Shown in pieces: positions 1 to 5,434 of a DNA stretch of 24,507 nucleotides. Where the stretch lies: contig LCOU01000002.1 of NCBI GenBank assembly GCA_001003205.1, forward strand, positions 1 through 24,507, written 5' to 3'. Under the pieces are notes generated by a model. The model saw nothing but the letters and a program-made list of their open reading frames with translations, was not told where the DNA came from and made no database searches. Within the stretch, counting starts at the first letter, position 1; the number at the start of each line of letters is the position of its first letter. Source of the DNA: Parcubacteria group bacterium GW2011_GWA2_47_8b. GTDB taxonomy: Bacteria; Patescibacteriota; Minisyncoccia; UBA6257; WO2-44-18. The translations under genes were made by a program, and so were the position numbers.

Positions 1-73
1 TGCGCGGCGCGGCGGATGAGCTTGACAGTATCCTGACGATAGCGGACGCAGACAAGGTCTTCGGCGTCTCCAT
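1..73 (-). CDS. Partial CDS at left edge, unknown product (N-terminus)
   Basis: An open frame starts with ATG at 71-73 on the minus strand and runs off the window after 24 codons; the visible peptide begins METPKTLSAS and is Ser/Ala rich. I do not recognise it. Support comes from what precedes it: GGAGGG eight bases upstream of the ATG, and about 100 bases further up a consensus-like promoter (TTGACA, 17-bp spacer, TACAAT). The leader between them contains a hairpin. A competing plus-strand reading (3-122, ending at a TGA) also stays open to the edge and cannot be excluded; I prefer the minus strand because of the promoter and ribosome site. Confidence 0.45.
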   Translation of the reverse strand, partial: METPKTLSASAIVRILSSSSAAPR

Positions 74-105
74 GGAAAAACCCTCCGGAAAAAGGGAAAC
101 CAAAA

Positions 106-151
106 TGCTTCTTACTCGTTGACTTCAAGCCAACGATAAAAATAAGAAGCA
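106..151 (-). promoter_or_regulatory. Hairpin in the leader of the left-edge gene
   Basis: TGCTTCTTA (106-114) is the exact reverse complement of TAAGAAGCA (143-151), and an inner pair TCGTTG (116-121) / CAACGA (131-136) sits within it. Together they form a long two-part stem between promoter and start codon. It could be a leader control element or the body of a small RNA; no T-tract directly follows on either strand. Confidence 0.4.
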
Positions 152-178
152 CCCTTACCTTTGTAATGTTCTGCGGCC

Positions 179-207
179 ATTGTACCGTATCGGAAGAAAT
201 TTGTCAA
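179..207 (-). promoter_or_regulatory. Sigma-70-type promoter, minus strand
   Basis: Read on the minus strand: TTGACA (202-207), 17-bp spacer, TACAAT (179-184). It matches the consensus in 11 of 12 positions with ideal spacing and points to the left-edge gene, giving a leader of roughly 100 bases. Confidence 0.6.
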
Positions 208-229
208 TAGCAGAAAAGTATGGTAGATT
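201..229 (+). promoter_or_regulatory. Putative promoter for tRNA-Arg and possibly metK
   Basis: TTGTCA (201-206), 17-bp spacer, TAGATT (224-229). The -35 overlaps the opposing minus-strand -35, because TTGTCAA reads as TTGACAA on the other strand. The expected transcription start lies about 14 bases before the tRNA. The -10 is only a 4/6 match. Confidence 0.4.
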
Positions 230-249
230 TTGTTACACTTAACTCAATT

Positions 250-321
250 GCCCTCGTAGTCCAATGGATAGAATGCCTGGCTTCGAACCAGGAGATGGGG
301 GTTCGATTCCCTCCGAGGGCA
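250..321 (+). tRNA. tRNA-Arg (anticodon TCG)
   Basis: A 72-base cloverleaf: acceptor GCCCTCG pairs with CGAGGGC, the anticodon stem CCTGG/CCAGG encloses the loop CTTCGAA (anticodon TCG, reading CGA), and a T-loop TTCGATT is present. The discriminator base is A and CCA is not encoded. It lies 24 bases before metK, so the two may share a transcript. Confidence 0.93.
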
Positions 322-345
322 CAAATTATTTATAATATAACTGCA

Positions 346-1500
346 ATGCCGCGTATTGATTATTTAGCTTCGGAATCGGTAACCGAGGGACACCCCGACA
401 AAATTTGCGACCAGATAAGCGATGCCATTCTTGACGCTTATTTAAAACAAGACGCTAAATCGCGCGTCGCCTGCGAGTCTTTCATTTGCGGAAATAATTT
501 AATCATCGGAGGAGAAATTACCTCTAAAGGAAAAGTTGACGCGGAAAAATTGGCGCGGCAAGTAATAAAAGGAATCGGTTACGATGACGAAAAGAAAGGC
601 TTGGATTATCGGACGGTGAAAATTACGGTTATGCTGAACCGCCAGTCTCCCGACATAGCGATGGGCGTTTCAAAAAAAGATTTATTGGAACAGGGCGCGG
701 GCGATCAAGGCATGATGTACGGCTATGCCTGCGACGAAACCAAAACTTTTATGCCTCTGCCGATTTATCTCGCTCACGCGCTTTCACGGCGTTTGGCGGA
801 AGTCAGAAAAAACGGACTACTCCCGTTTCTGGGTCCTGATGGCAAAACGCAGGTCACCGTTGAATATCACGACGGCAAACCAAAACAAATTAAAAACATC
901 CTTATTTCTTCCCAGCACGCGCCGGAGGTTTCGGTTGAAAAATTAAAAAAAGCTTTGATGGAAAAAGTTATCAGACCTATTGTGCCAAAGAATTTAATAG
1001 GCAAGGAAACTGATATTTTTGTAAACCCGACCGGAAGATTTGTAATCGGCGGTCCAGCCGGCGACACCGGTTTAACCGGAAGAAAAATTATCGTTGACAC
1101 TTACGGCGGATTGGCAAAACACGGCGGCGGCGCTTTTTCGGGCAAAGACCCGAGCAAGGTGGACCGCTCCGCGGCCTACGCGATGCGTTGGGCGGCAAAA
1201 AATTTAGTGGCGGCGGGCCTTGCCAAGAAAGCCGAGGTAAAAATTGCCTACGCAATCGGTATGAGTCGGCCGTTGGCTTTTAATGTAAATACTTTTGGAA
1301 CGGGGAAAATTTCCGACAACAAAATTTCTGATTTAATTGGCAAGGTGTTTGATTTTCGCCCGGCGGCGATTATCCGAGATTTAGATTTGTTGCGGCCGAT
1401 TTACCTACAAACCGCCGCCTACGGCCACTTCGGCCGCACGGACATTGACTTGCCTTGGGAAAGCACAAGCAGAATTAAAGAGATACAAGCAGGCTTTTGA
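346..1500 (+). CDS. metK: S-adenosylmethionine synthase (methionine adenosyltransferase)
   Basis: This cytosolic enzyme makes S-adenosylmethionine from methionine and ATP. The 384-residue length is normal for bacterial MetK. Family signatures are intact: SESVTEGHPDK near the N-terminus (His16, Lys19), GAGDQGMMYGYA at about 117-128, GGPAGDTGLTGRKIIVDTYGG at about 235-255 and the glycine-rich HGGGAFSGKD at about 258-267. The frame stays open upstream through the tRNA, but ATG 346 gives MPRIDYLASESVTEGHPDK, where the family begins, so I start there. No clear Shine-Dalgarno site is present. The gene ends three bases before the stop of the convergent cysteine-repeat gene, with no obvious terminator between them. 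Confidence 0.97.
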   Translation: MPRIDYLASESVTEGHPDKICDQISDAILDAYLKQDAKSRVACESFICGNNLIIGGEITSKGKVDAEKLARQVIKGIGYDDEKKGLDYRTVKITVMLNRQSPDIAMGVSKKDLLEQGAGDQGMMYGYACDETKTFMPLPIYLAHALSRRLAEVRKNGLLPFLGPDGKTQVTVEYHDGKPKQIKNILISSQHAPEVSVEKLKKALMEKVIRPIVPKNLIGKETDIFVNPTGRFVIGGPAGDTGLTGRKIIVDTYGGLAKHGGGAFSGKDPSKVDRSAAYAMRWAAKNLVAAGLAKKAEVKIAYAIGMSRPLAFNVNTFGTGKISDNKISDLIGKVFDFRPAAIIRDLDLLRPIYLQTAAYGHFGRTDIDLPWESTSRIKEIQAGF

Positions 1501-1503
1501 TTG

Positions 1504-3351
1504 TTACTCAACGATAAGACCTAATAATAACCCCAGTAGAAACTCGCCTAATGTCGGCGGTCGGTTCATTGATTGAGGCGGGGGAGGTTCGGATGGCGGA
1601 GGCGGCGGTGGCAATTGTTCCATCGGCGGTTGCATTTGCTGCATCACTTCTTGCTGAATTTGTTGCATCTGTTCTTGTTGAATCTGTTGTATTTGTTCCG
1701 GCGAAGGCGGCTGTTGGAAATTCATCATCTCTTGCGGTATGCCTTCCGGCATCATTCCCTCTGGTATCATTTGCTGGATCTGTCTTTGCATTTCTTCGGG
1801 GGGCAATCCCTCGGGCATCATCCGATTTTCGCCTTCCGGTCCGCCAGGTTGTCCGCATTCTTCCGGATTGCTTTGGCAGTAAGATTGACACTCTTCAGGA
1901 GTACGGCAACCGCCCGGTCCGCTAAATCCTTCGGGCATTCCCATTCCTTGCTCGCCTTCATTCCCCCCGGGACCCATTCCTTGCGGCGGCCCCATTTGAT
2001 TTTTCATTGTCTCAAAGCATTGTTGCATTTTATCCCCTATTTCGCGGCTGGGCATACCGGTGCCGGATTTTATTTTTTCAATTGTTTCACTGCCGAGCGC
2101 TGAATTAAGGCAGTCCATAACTTGCGGCGGCGCTTGATTGAACCCCTGCATCATTTGTTGCCTTCCTTCTTCCATTCTTTTCATATCCTCTTCCGGAATC
2201 AAGCCATGTTCTTTGGCAAAATTGAAGCAGGTTTCTTGATTGTCCGGATTTTGGCAGAAACTTTCGCAGGCTTCTTTGCCGCGACAGTTACCCGGACCCT
2301 TTCCGCCGGTCTTTTTCATCATCTCCACTTCTTCGGGCGGAATGAATCCCGCGGCGATGGCAAAATTCATACATTCTTCCAGATGTTCGTCTTCGGCGCA
2401 ATAAACATCGCACTCTTCTCTACCCTTGCAAGCCGGCGGCTTAACCCCCTTTTTAAGGGCTTCAAGCATTTTTTTAGCATTTTCTATTTCTTCTGGGGGC
2501 ATAAAACCGGCAGCTATCGCAAAGGTCATACACCCTTCCATATTTTCTGGCTGCGAACAGTAGTTGTCGCATTCTTTTTTTCCGCGGCAAGGCGGCGGTT
2601 TGACTCCCCGCTTGACCGCCTGGAGCATCTTCTTAGCGTCTTCAATTTCATCAGGCGGAATAAACCCAGCGGCTTCTCCGAAAGTTATACATTTTTCCAT
2701 ATTGTCTGGCTGCGAACAGTAGCTATCGCACGCTTGTCTACCCCGGCAAGGCGGTGGCCTAGCGCCTCTCTTAACCGCTTCGAGTACTTTTCTGGCGTCA
2801 TCTATTTCATCAGGCGGAATAAGGCCAGCGGCTTCTCCGAAGGCGATGCACTCTTCCATGTGGTCGGGATTATTACAATAATTGTCACATTCTTGCTTAT
2901 TGCGGCAGTTGCCCGGCGGTTTTAACCCCTTAATCATTGCCGCCTGGATTTGTTTAGCTTCTTTTAATTCTTCAGGCGGCATTAATCCATTTTTTTCGGC
3001 AAATGCCACGCATTCATTAATACGGCTGATATCATTACAATAAGCTTCACAGGAATCTTTTGAAGTACATCCGCCCGGTCCTTTGCTGCCCGCGGCCAAG
3101 AACCTTTTTCCTTGTTCAAGTTCGTCTTCGGGAATTAAATCGTGCTGTTCGGCAAAATCCAGACAGGCTTCTAGATTTTTAGAATCATCGCAAAAAAGCC
3201 GGCAATCACTTTCATTTTTACAGTTTCCTAATTGAGGAACGGGATATTGAATATCTTGGTCAGCTTGAGCCAAGGTGTTGCTAACCAAGGCAACCGAGAA
3301 TGCAATGCTAAGCCCCAAAATTCCTCCAGCGATAATTTTTTCAAATTTCAT
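1504..3351 (-). CDS. Large secreted cysteine-repeat protein, unknown function
   Basis: The 615-residue protein starts with a signal-peptide-like stretch (KIIAGGILGLSIAFSVALVSN, cleavage probably after LAQA, about residue 30). From about residue 43 it holds seven full tandem repeats of about 48-54 residues and one truncated repeat near 480. Each full repeat has four cysteines in the pattern C-x6-C-x3-C-x8-C, then FA/FGEAAG(F/L)(I/M)PP(D/E)E and a charged Lys-rich helix. The C-terminal third is low complexity (Gly/Pro/Met, then Gln/Met/Pro and a poly-proline run) and ends in the hydrophobic PPTLGEFLLGLLLGLIVE, perhaps a membrane or sorting anchor. The even cysteine number suggests disulfide-linked modules outside the cell. 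It is the second gene of an operon, three bases after the small membrane protein. I do not know its function; surface structure or adhesion is a guess. Confidence 0.85.
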   Translation of the reverse strand: MKFEKIIAGGILGLSIAFSVALVSNTLAQADQDIQYPVPQLGNCKNESDCRLFCDDSKNLEACLDFAEQHDLIPEDELEQGKRFLAAGSKGPGGCTSKDSCEAYCNDISRINECVAFAEKNGLMPPEELKEAKQIQAAMIKGLKPPGNCRNKQECDNYCNNPDHMEECIAFGEAAGLIPPDEIDDARKVLEAVKRGARPPPCRGRQACDSYCSQPDNMEKCITFGEAAGFIPPDEIEDAKKMLQAVKRGVKPPPCRGKKECDNYCSQPENMEGCMTFAIAAGFMPPEEIENAKKMLEALKKGVKPPACKGREECDVYCAEDEHLEECMNFAIAAGFIPPEEVEMMKKTGGKGPGNCRGKEACESFCQNPDNQETCFNFAKEHGLIPEEDMKRMEEGRQQMMQGFNQAPPQVMDCLNSALGSETIEKIKSGTGMPSREIGDKMQQCFETMKNQMGPPQGMGPGGNEGEQGMGMPEGFSGPGGCRTPEECQSYCQSNPEECGQPGGPEGENRMMPEGLPPEEMQRQIQQMIPEGMMPEGIPQEMMNFQQPPSPEQIQQIQQEQMQQIQQEVMQQMQPPMEQLPPPPPPSEPPPPQSMNRPPTLGEFLLGLLLGLIVE

Positions 3352-3354
3352 AAT

Positions 3355-3636
3355 TTATTCAAAAGGATTAGTTTTAAGATTTTTAAAAGGATTTGTTTGA
3401 TTAAGGGGGTTGGTTTCGGGTATTTTCGGATTTACATCGGGAAGGTTGGCTTCTTCTAGGGGGTTGGTTGTGCCGGACATTTCTGGCAGAACACCGCCGG
3501 TTGCTGCGGATTTCAGCGTTTTTTCCAGCGCTTCTTCTGGGGTCTCTTCTGAAGACAATCTCCAAGCCAAGTAGCCCGCGACAGCCAAAACAATTATTGT
3601 TAAGATAATTATGAGCAGGACTTTATTTTTCGCCAT
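3355..3636 (-). CDS. Small membrane-anchored protein, unknown function
   Basis: The 93-residue product starts MAKNKVLLIIILTIIVLAVAGYLAW: a single N-terminal transmembrane segment after a short positive tail, followed by an acidic and Asn/Pro-rich tail (ETPEEALEKTLK, then NPLEEANLPDVNP and repeated TNPF/TNPL motifs). An ATG six codons upstream is possible, but it would place the -10 box TATAAT (3646-3651) essentially on the start. The stop lies three bases before the start of the cysteine-repeat gene, so the two are co-transcribed, and a joint role at the cell surface is plausible. No family recognised. Confidence 0.7.
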   Translation of the reverse strand: MAKNKVLLIIILTIIVLAVAGYLAWRLSSEETPEEALEKTLKSAATGGVLPEMSGTTNPLEEANLPDVNPKIPETNPLNQTNPFKNLKTNPFE

Positions 3637-3645
3637 ATACCTACT

Positions 3646-3651
3646 ATTATA
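3646..3651 (-). promoter_or_regulatory. -10 box TATAAT for the cysteine-repeat operon
   Basis: A perfect TATAAT on the minus strand ends nine bases before the ATG at 3636, leaving almost no leader. A good -35 at 16-18 bp is not visible. Confidence 0.4.
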
Positions 3652-3669
3652 CACGATGGCGATTACGAG

Positions 3670-3689
3670 TTATCCACAGATTATCCAAA
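3670..3689 (+). promoter_or_regulatory. Tandem DnaA-box-like sites
   Basis: TTATCCACA (3670-3678) is a perfect match to the classical DnaA box TTATNCACA. A second, one-mismatch copy TTATCCAAA follows at 3681-3689, two bases later. No AT-rich unwinding region or dnaA gene is visible, so this may be chance or a regulatory box. Confidence 0.3.
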
Positions 3690-3700
3690 AGCAGCTATAA

Positions 3701-3773
3701 GCATCCCTAGCTCAATTGGCAGAGCAGATCCCTCTTAAGGATAAGGTTCTGGGTTCGAGACCCAGGGGATGCA
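3701..3773 (+). tRNA. tRNA-Lys (anticodon CTT)
   Basis: A 73-base cloverleaf with acceptor GCATCCC/GGGATGC, D-arm GCTC...GAGC, anticodon loop CTCTTAA (anticodon CTT, reading AAG) and T-stem CTGGG/CCCAG with loop TTCGAGA. The first pair of the anticodon stem (G-A) is a mismatch. CCA is not encoded. Confidence 0.92.
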
Positions 3774-3778
3774 CAAAT

Positions 3779-3867
3779 GCGCGCTTAGCTCAGTACGAAC
3801 ATATCTCGTATCCATCGGTGGGCGCTTAGCTCAGTGGCAGAGCGGTCCGATGTACATCGGACAGGTC
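3779..3867 (+). pseudogene. Broken tRNA: 5' half plus a second partial copy
   Basis: GCGCGCTTAGCTCAGT (3779-3794) is the acceptor strand and start of the D-arm of a tRNA, then breaks off. After 25 unrelated bases a near-identical start, GGGCGCTTAGCTCAGT, follows at 3820-3835 and continues through a complete D-arm (GCTC...GAGC) into an anticodon-like arm that is a perfect 18-bp palindrome (3845-3862), then AGGTC and directly GGCGCC. There is no T-arm. GGCGC at the start can pair with GCGCC at 3869-3873, so a T-armless fold is formally possible, but decay after duplication is the simpler reading. Confidence 0.65.
3838..3867 (+). repeat. 30-bp perfect direct repeat, copy 1 (tRNA anticodon region)
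   Basis: Bases 3838-3867 are identical to 3990-4019. The repeat spans the end of the D-arm, an anticodon-like arm built on the palindrome GTCCGATGTACATCGGAC and the variable region. The two copies bracket an intact tRNA-Val. Confidence 0.9.
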
Positions 3868-3876
3868 GGCGCCGAA

Positions 3877-3948
3877 GGACGGTTAGCTCAGCGGTAGAGC
3901 ATTCGCCTTACACGCGAAGGGTCGCAGGTTCAAATCCTGCACCGTCCA
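3877..3948 (+). tRNA. tRNA-Val (anticodon TAC)
   Basis: A 72-base cloverleaf with acceptor GGACGGT/ACCGTCC, D-arm GCTC...GAGC, anticodon stem TTCGC/GCGAA around CTTACAC (anticodon TAC, reading GTA) and T-arm GCAGG-TTCAAAT-CCTGC. CCA is not encoded. It sits between two broken copies of another tRNA. Confidence 0.92.
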
Positions 3949-3989
3949 CAACAAAATAAATCTCCTATCAGTGTGCATTAATAAACTAT

Positions 3990-4019
3990 CAGAGCGGTCC
4001 GATGTACATCGGACAGGTC
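3990..4019 (+). repeat. 30-bp perfect direct repeat, copy 2
   Basis: Identical to 3838-3867; it includes the palindrome at 3997-4014. Start-to-start distance between copies is 152 bp. Confidence 0.9.
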
Positions 4020-4044
4020 AGAGATTCAATCCCCTCAGCGCGCA
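3990..4044 (+). pseudogene. Broken tRNA: 3' half
   Basis: The second copy of the 30-bp repeat (3990-4019) runs into AGAGATTCAATCCCCTC and the acceptor strand AGCGCGC plus A (4038-4044 area). This 3' acceptor is the exact partner of the GCGCGCT at 3779, 260 bases upstream, so the two ends look like halves of one former tRNA. The T-stem is spoiled: AGAGA faces CCCTC, where GAGGG would be expected. Confidence 0.65.
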
Positions 4045-4045
4045 C

Positions 4046-4083
4046 AAATTCAAAAACCCCGAATATTCGGGGTTTTTGAATTT
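4046..4083. terminator. Perfect 38-bp palindrome, bidirectional intrinsic terminator
   Basis: AAATTCAAAAACCCCGAAT (4046-4064) is followed directly by its exact reverse complement. The GC core CCCCGAA/TTCGGGG is flanked by five A on one side and five T on the other, so it should stop transcription from both directions. It closes the tRNA block. Confidence 0.85.
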
Positions 4084-4123
4084 CTACTTATTCGGAAATA
4101 TATGCATATCAAGGTGATGCCCG

Positions 4124-4141
4124 GCTTTGACGCGTCAAAGC
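4124..4141. repeat. Perfect 18-bp palindrome
   Basis: GCTTTGACGCGTCAAAGC is exactly self-complementary. It is one of several perfect palindromes in this intergenic stretch; its role is unknown. Confidence 0.85.
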
Positions 4142-4152
4142 GTCGTTGGATG

Positions 4153-4188
4153 TATTCCATTATTCAGCCATGGCTGAATAATGGAATA
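4153..4188. repeat. Perfect 36-bp palindrome
   Basis: TATTCCATTATTCAGCCA (4153-4170) is followed immediately by its exact reverse complement (4171-4188), with CCATGG at the centre and no loop. It abuts the minus-strand terminator at 4186-4214. Confidence 0.85.
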
Positions 4189-4214
4189 AAAACCCCGAGA
4201 CCGAAGTCTCGGGG
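4186..4214 (-). terminator. Intrinsic terminator on the minus strand
   Basis: Read on the minus strand: CCCCGAGAC, TTCG tetraloop, GTCTCGGGG, then TTTTT. The nine-pair stem, stable tetraloop and T-tract are canonical. No recognised minus-strand gene lies just upstream (to the right), so it may end a short unannotated transcript. Confidence 0.7.
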
Positions 4215-4289
4215 GCGCCCCAGGGGACGAGCTAATTTTGAGCTTTTTCCGGTCACTCCCCCCTTCGCTGTCAAGGACTGGTCGGTTTA

Positions 4290-4318
4290 TTGATTATTTG
4301 TTTTAACGGGGCTATTAT
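4290..4318 (+). promoter_or_regulatory. Promoter of the sigma-like gene
   Basis: TTGATT (4290-4295), exactly 17 bp, then TATTAT (4313-4318). Transcription would begin about 25 bases before the start codon at 4349. Confidence 0.55.
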
Positions 4319-4348
4319 AAGGCCAGCTTTTTACAAACGAGGTGCCGC

Positions 4349-4852
4349 ATGGCCGAAGCCGGATCGTCGTCGTCAGATTTTCTAAAGTTGTTGTCCAAGA
4401 TTGCCAACGGCGACAAAAGTAAGGCGGAACAGCTTGTTAGCGATTACAAGGATTTTATCTTGGAAGAAGCCAAAAGATGCAAGGCAAAGTATCAGCGGAA
4501 GTATGAGGTCTGGTGCGAGTTGAGCCTGGATGATCTTTTTGCCGAAGGCGTGGTGGGACTCTTGCAAGCCGTTAAGGATGTTGGCTACTGGAACAAGTTT
4601 TCAGACTGCGTCCGAAAAATGATTAAGGAAAAGATTCTAGCCGCCATAATTCGCGAAATTGACTTCAAGGCTTTCAACTCCCGACTTAAGGAAGAGCTCG
4701 CTGCTTATAGAAAGGTAAGGGCCAGGCTGTTTCGCAAACTTCGCCGCTCCCCTACCATTGCAGAGCTGGTTAAGGCGACCAAGCTCTCCAGCGACAAAGT
4801 TGAGCAGCTGGAAAAACTCCACCAGATTGCGATGGATTACGAATACGAGTAA
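4349..4852 (+). CDS. Sigma-70-like protein lacking region 4
   Basis: The 167-residue cytosolic protein resembles the middle of sigma-70 factors. Residues about 60-100 (LSLDDLFAEGVVGLLQAVKD, then FSDCVRKMIKEKILAAIIREID) match region 2.1-2.3, where primary sigmas bind the RNA-polymerase clamp. Residues about 130-155 (LRRSPTIAELVKATKLSSDKVEQL) match the region 3 pattern xxPTxxELAxxLxxSxxKVxxL. The protein then stops: there is no region 4 for the -35 element, and region 2.4 looks poorly kept. The start is set by a strong GAGGTG site just before ATG, unusual for this window. The gene has its own promoter and terminator and favours AAG/AAC/GGC codons unlike its neighbours, which hints at transfer. 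It could be an alternative sigma, a polymerase-binding regulator or a remnant. Confidence 0.7.
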   Translation: MAEAGSSSSDFLKLLSKIANGDKSKAEQLVSDYKDFILEEAKRCKAKYQRKYEVWCELSLDDLFAEGVVGLLQAVKDVGYWNKFSDCVRKMIKEKILAAIIREIDFKAFNSRLKEELAAYRKVRARLFRKLRRSPTIAELVKATKLSSDKVEQLEKLHQIAMDYEYE

Positions 4853-4858
4853 TAAGGC

Positions 4859-4890
4859 AAACCCTTCGAGGTACTTCGGAGGGTTTTTTG
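4859..4890 (+). terminator. Intrinsic terminator after the sigma-like gene
   Basis: AACCCTTCGA pairs with TTCGGAGGGTT (one G-T wobble) around a GTAC loop and is followed by TTTTTT. It lies just after the stop at 4852. Confidence 0.85.
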
Positions 4891-4904
4891 ATTATTCTCA
4901 CAAA

Positions 4905-5014
4905 ACTTGACAGAATTACCAAAACAGTGTGAAACACTGTGTTAAACACCGGAAATATTTTGAGCTTAAACCTAAACAAATGTTTCACGTGAAACATTTG
5001 TTTAGCGTGAAACA
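4905..5014 (+). repeat. Left arm of a 110-bp inverted repeat around yraN
   Basis: This arm begins ACTTGACA and contains CAGTGTGAAACACTG, GTGTTAAACACCGG, a perfect parS-type site and a hybrid site. Its reverse complement occurs at 5481-5590 over the whole 110 bp, without gaps and with only scattered mismatches. The parS segment itself extends to a perfect 34-bp palindrome (4972-5005). Confidence 0.88.
4981..4996. promoter_or_regulatory. parS-type ParB-binding site (perfect)
   Basis: TGTTTCACGTGAAACA is the canonical bacterial parS 16-mer, the centromere site bound by ParB/Spo0J. A hybrid site follows after two bases at 4999-5014 (TGTTTAGCGTGAAACA: one perfect half, one altered half). Confidence 0.75.
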
Positions 5015-5022
5015 TCCCTCAA

Positions 5023-5433
5023 TCAAATATTTTCGTAGTGAGTTATTTTGTTTGCCGGCAAACAAATGGCCAGTAAATCTATTCGCCAGCCTTTTTGTTC
5101 GTTAACAAATTCCGGATGTTTGCCGGCAAACAATTGCGCGGTTCTCTGAAGCTTTTTTAGCTTTGCCGAAGTAAGATTATCCTCTGGCGTTAATGCGGCA
5201 ATATTACGGCAACGCTCATTTTGGATTGCCGAATTGCCGCATTCGTTATCGATCGATTGCCGAATTGTTTTAACCTCAACAAAAACAAGAACCCTTGCCG
5301 GGTCTATGGCTATAATGTCCAGTTCGCCCCAGGGCCTGCGGTAATTACGATCAATAATCTTATAATTCTTGCCGATTAAGTATTGGCAGGCCAAATCTTC
5401 TCCTATTTTTCCAACTTCTGATTTACTTGTCAT
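5023..5433 (-). CDS. yraN: YraN/UPF0102 family nuclease-fold protein
   Basis: The 136-residue cytosolic protein belongs to the UPF0102 (YraN) group with a restriction-endonuclease-like fold. The signature reads GKIGEDLACQYLIGKNYKIIDRNY, RRPWGELDIIAID, then VFVEVKT: the E, D and E-x-K residues that would coordinate metal are all present. The biochemical role of the family is poorly defined; DNA repair or transformation is usually suggested. The frame is open for 12 codons upstream (MFSVKQLFHAKQ), but those codons are just the palindromic sites read through, so I start at MTSKSEVG. An insertion-like variable stretch (SIDNECGNSAIQNERCRN) follows VEVKT. The gene sits between the two mirror-image arms, with parS-like sites immediately upstream and downstream. 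Confidence 0.85.
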   Translation of the reverse strand: MTSKSEVGKIGEDLACQYLIGKNYKIIDRNYRRPWGELDIIAIDPARVLVFVEVKTIRQSIDNECGNSAIQNERCRNIAALTPEDNLTSAKLKKLQRTAQLFAGKHPEFVNEQKGWRIDLLAICLPANKITHYENI

Positions 5434-5434
5434 T

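Noticed and set aside
3..122. Plus-strand frame open from the left edge to a TGA
   Set aside because: No recognisable protein; the opposite strand has a promoter, a ribosome site and a start. Kept only as an alternative.
220..345. Longer metK with 42 extra N-terminal codons
   Set aside because: The extension would translate the tRNA-Arg gene; the family sequence starts at ATG 346.
1551..2925. Long plus-strand frames opposite the cysteine-repeat gene
   Set aside because: Shadow frames caused by the biased, repetitive codons of the real minus-strand gene, which has a signal peptide and regular repeats.
2220..3240. Possible CRISPR array in the regularly spaced repeats
   Set aside because: The period is about 160 bp and the repeats are diverged coding modules with conserved cysteines, not short identical repeats with unique spacers.
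3795..3990. Group I intron or archaeal-type tRNA intron in the split tRNA
   Set aside because: The intervening DNA is short, contains a complete tRNA-Val and lacks intron core elements; duplication or rearrangement fits better.
4102..4293. 63-codon plus-strand frame
   Set aside because: It only translates the 18-, 36- and 22-bp palindromes and has no ribosome site.
4770..5015. Minus-strand frame beginning MFHAKQMFHVKH
   Set aside because: It is a read-through of the parS-like palindromes and the left repeat arm, running into the terminator and antisense of the sigma-like gene.
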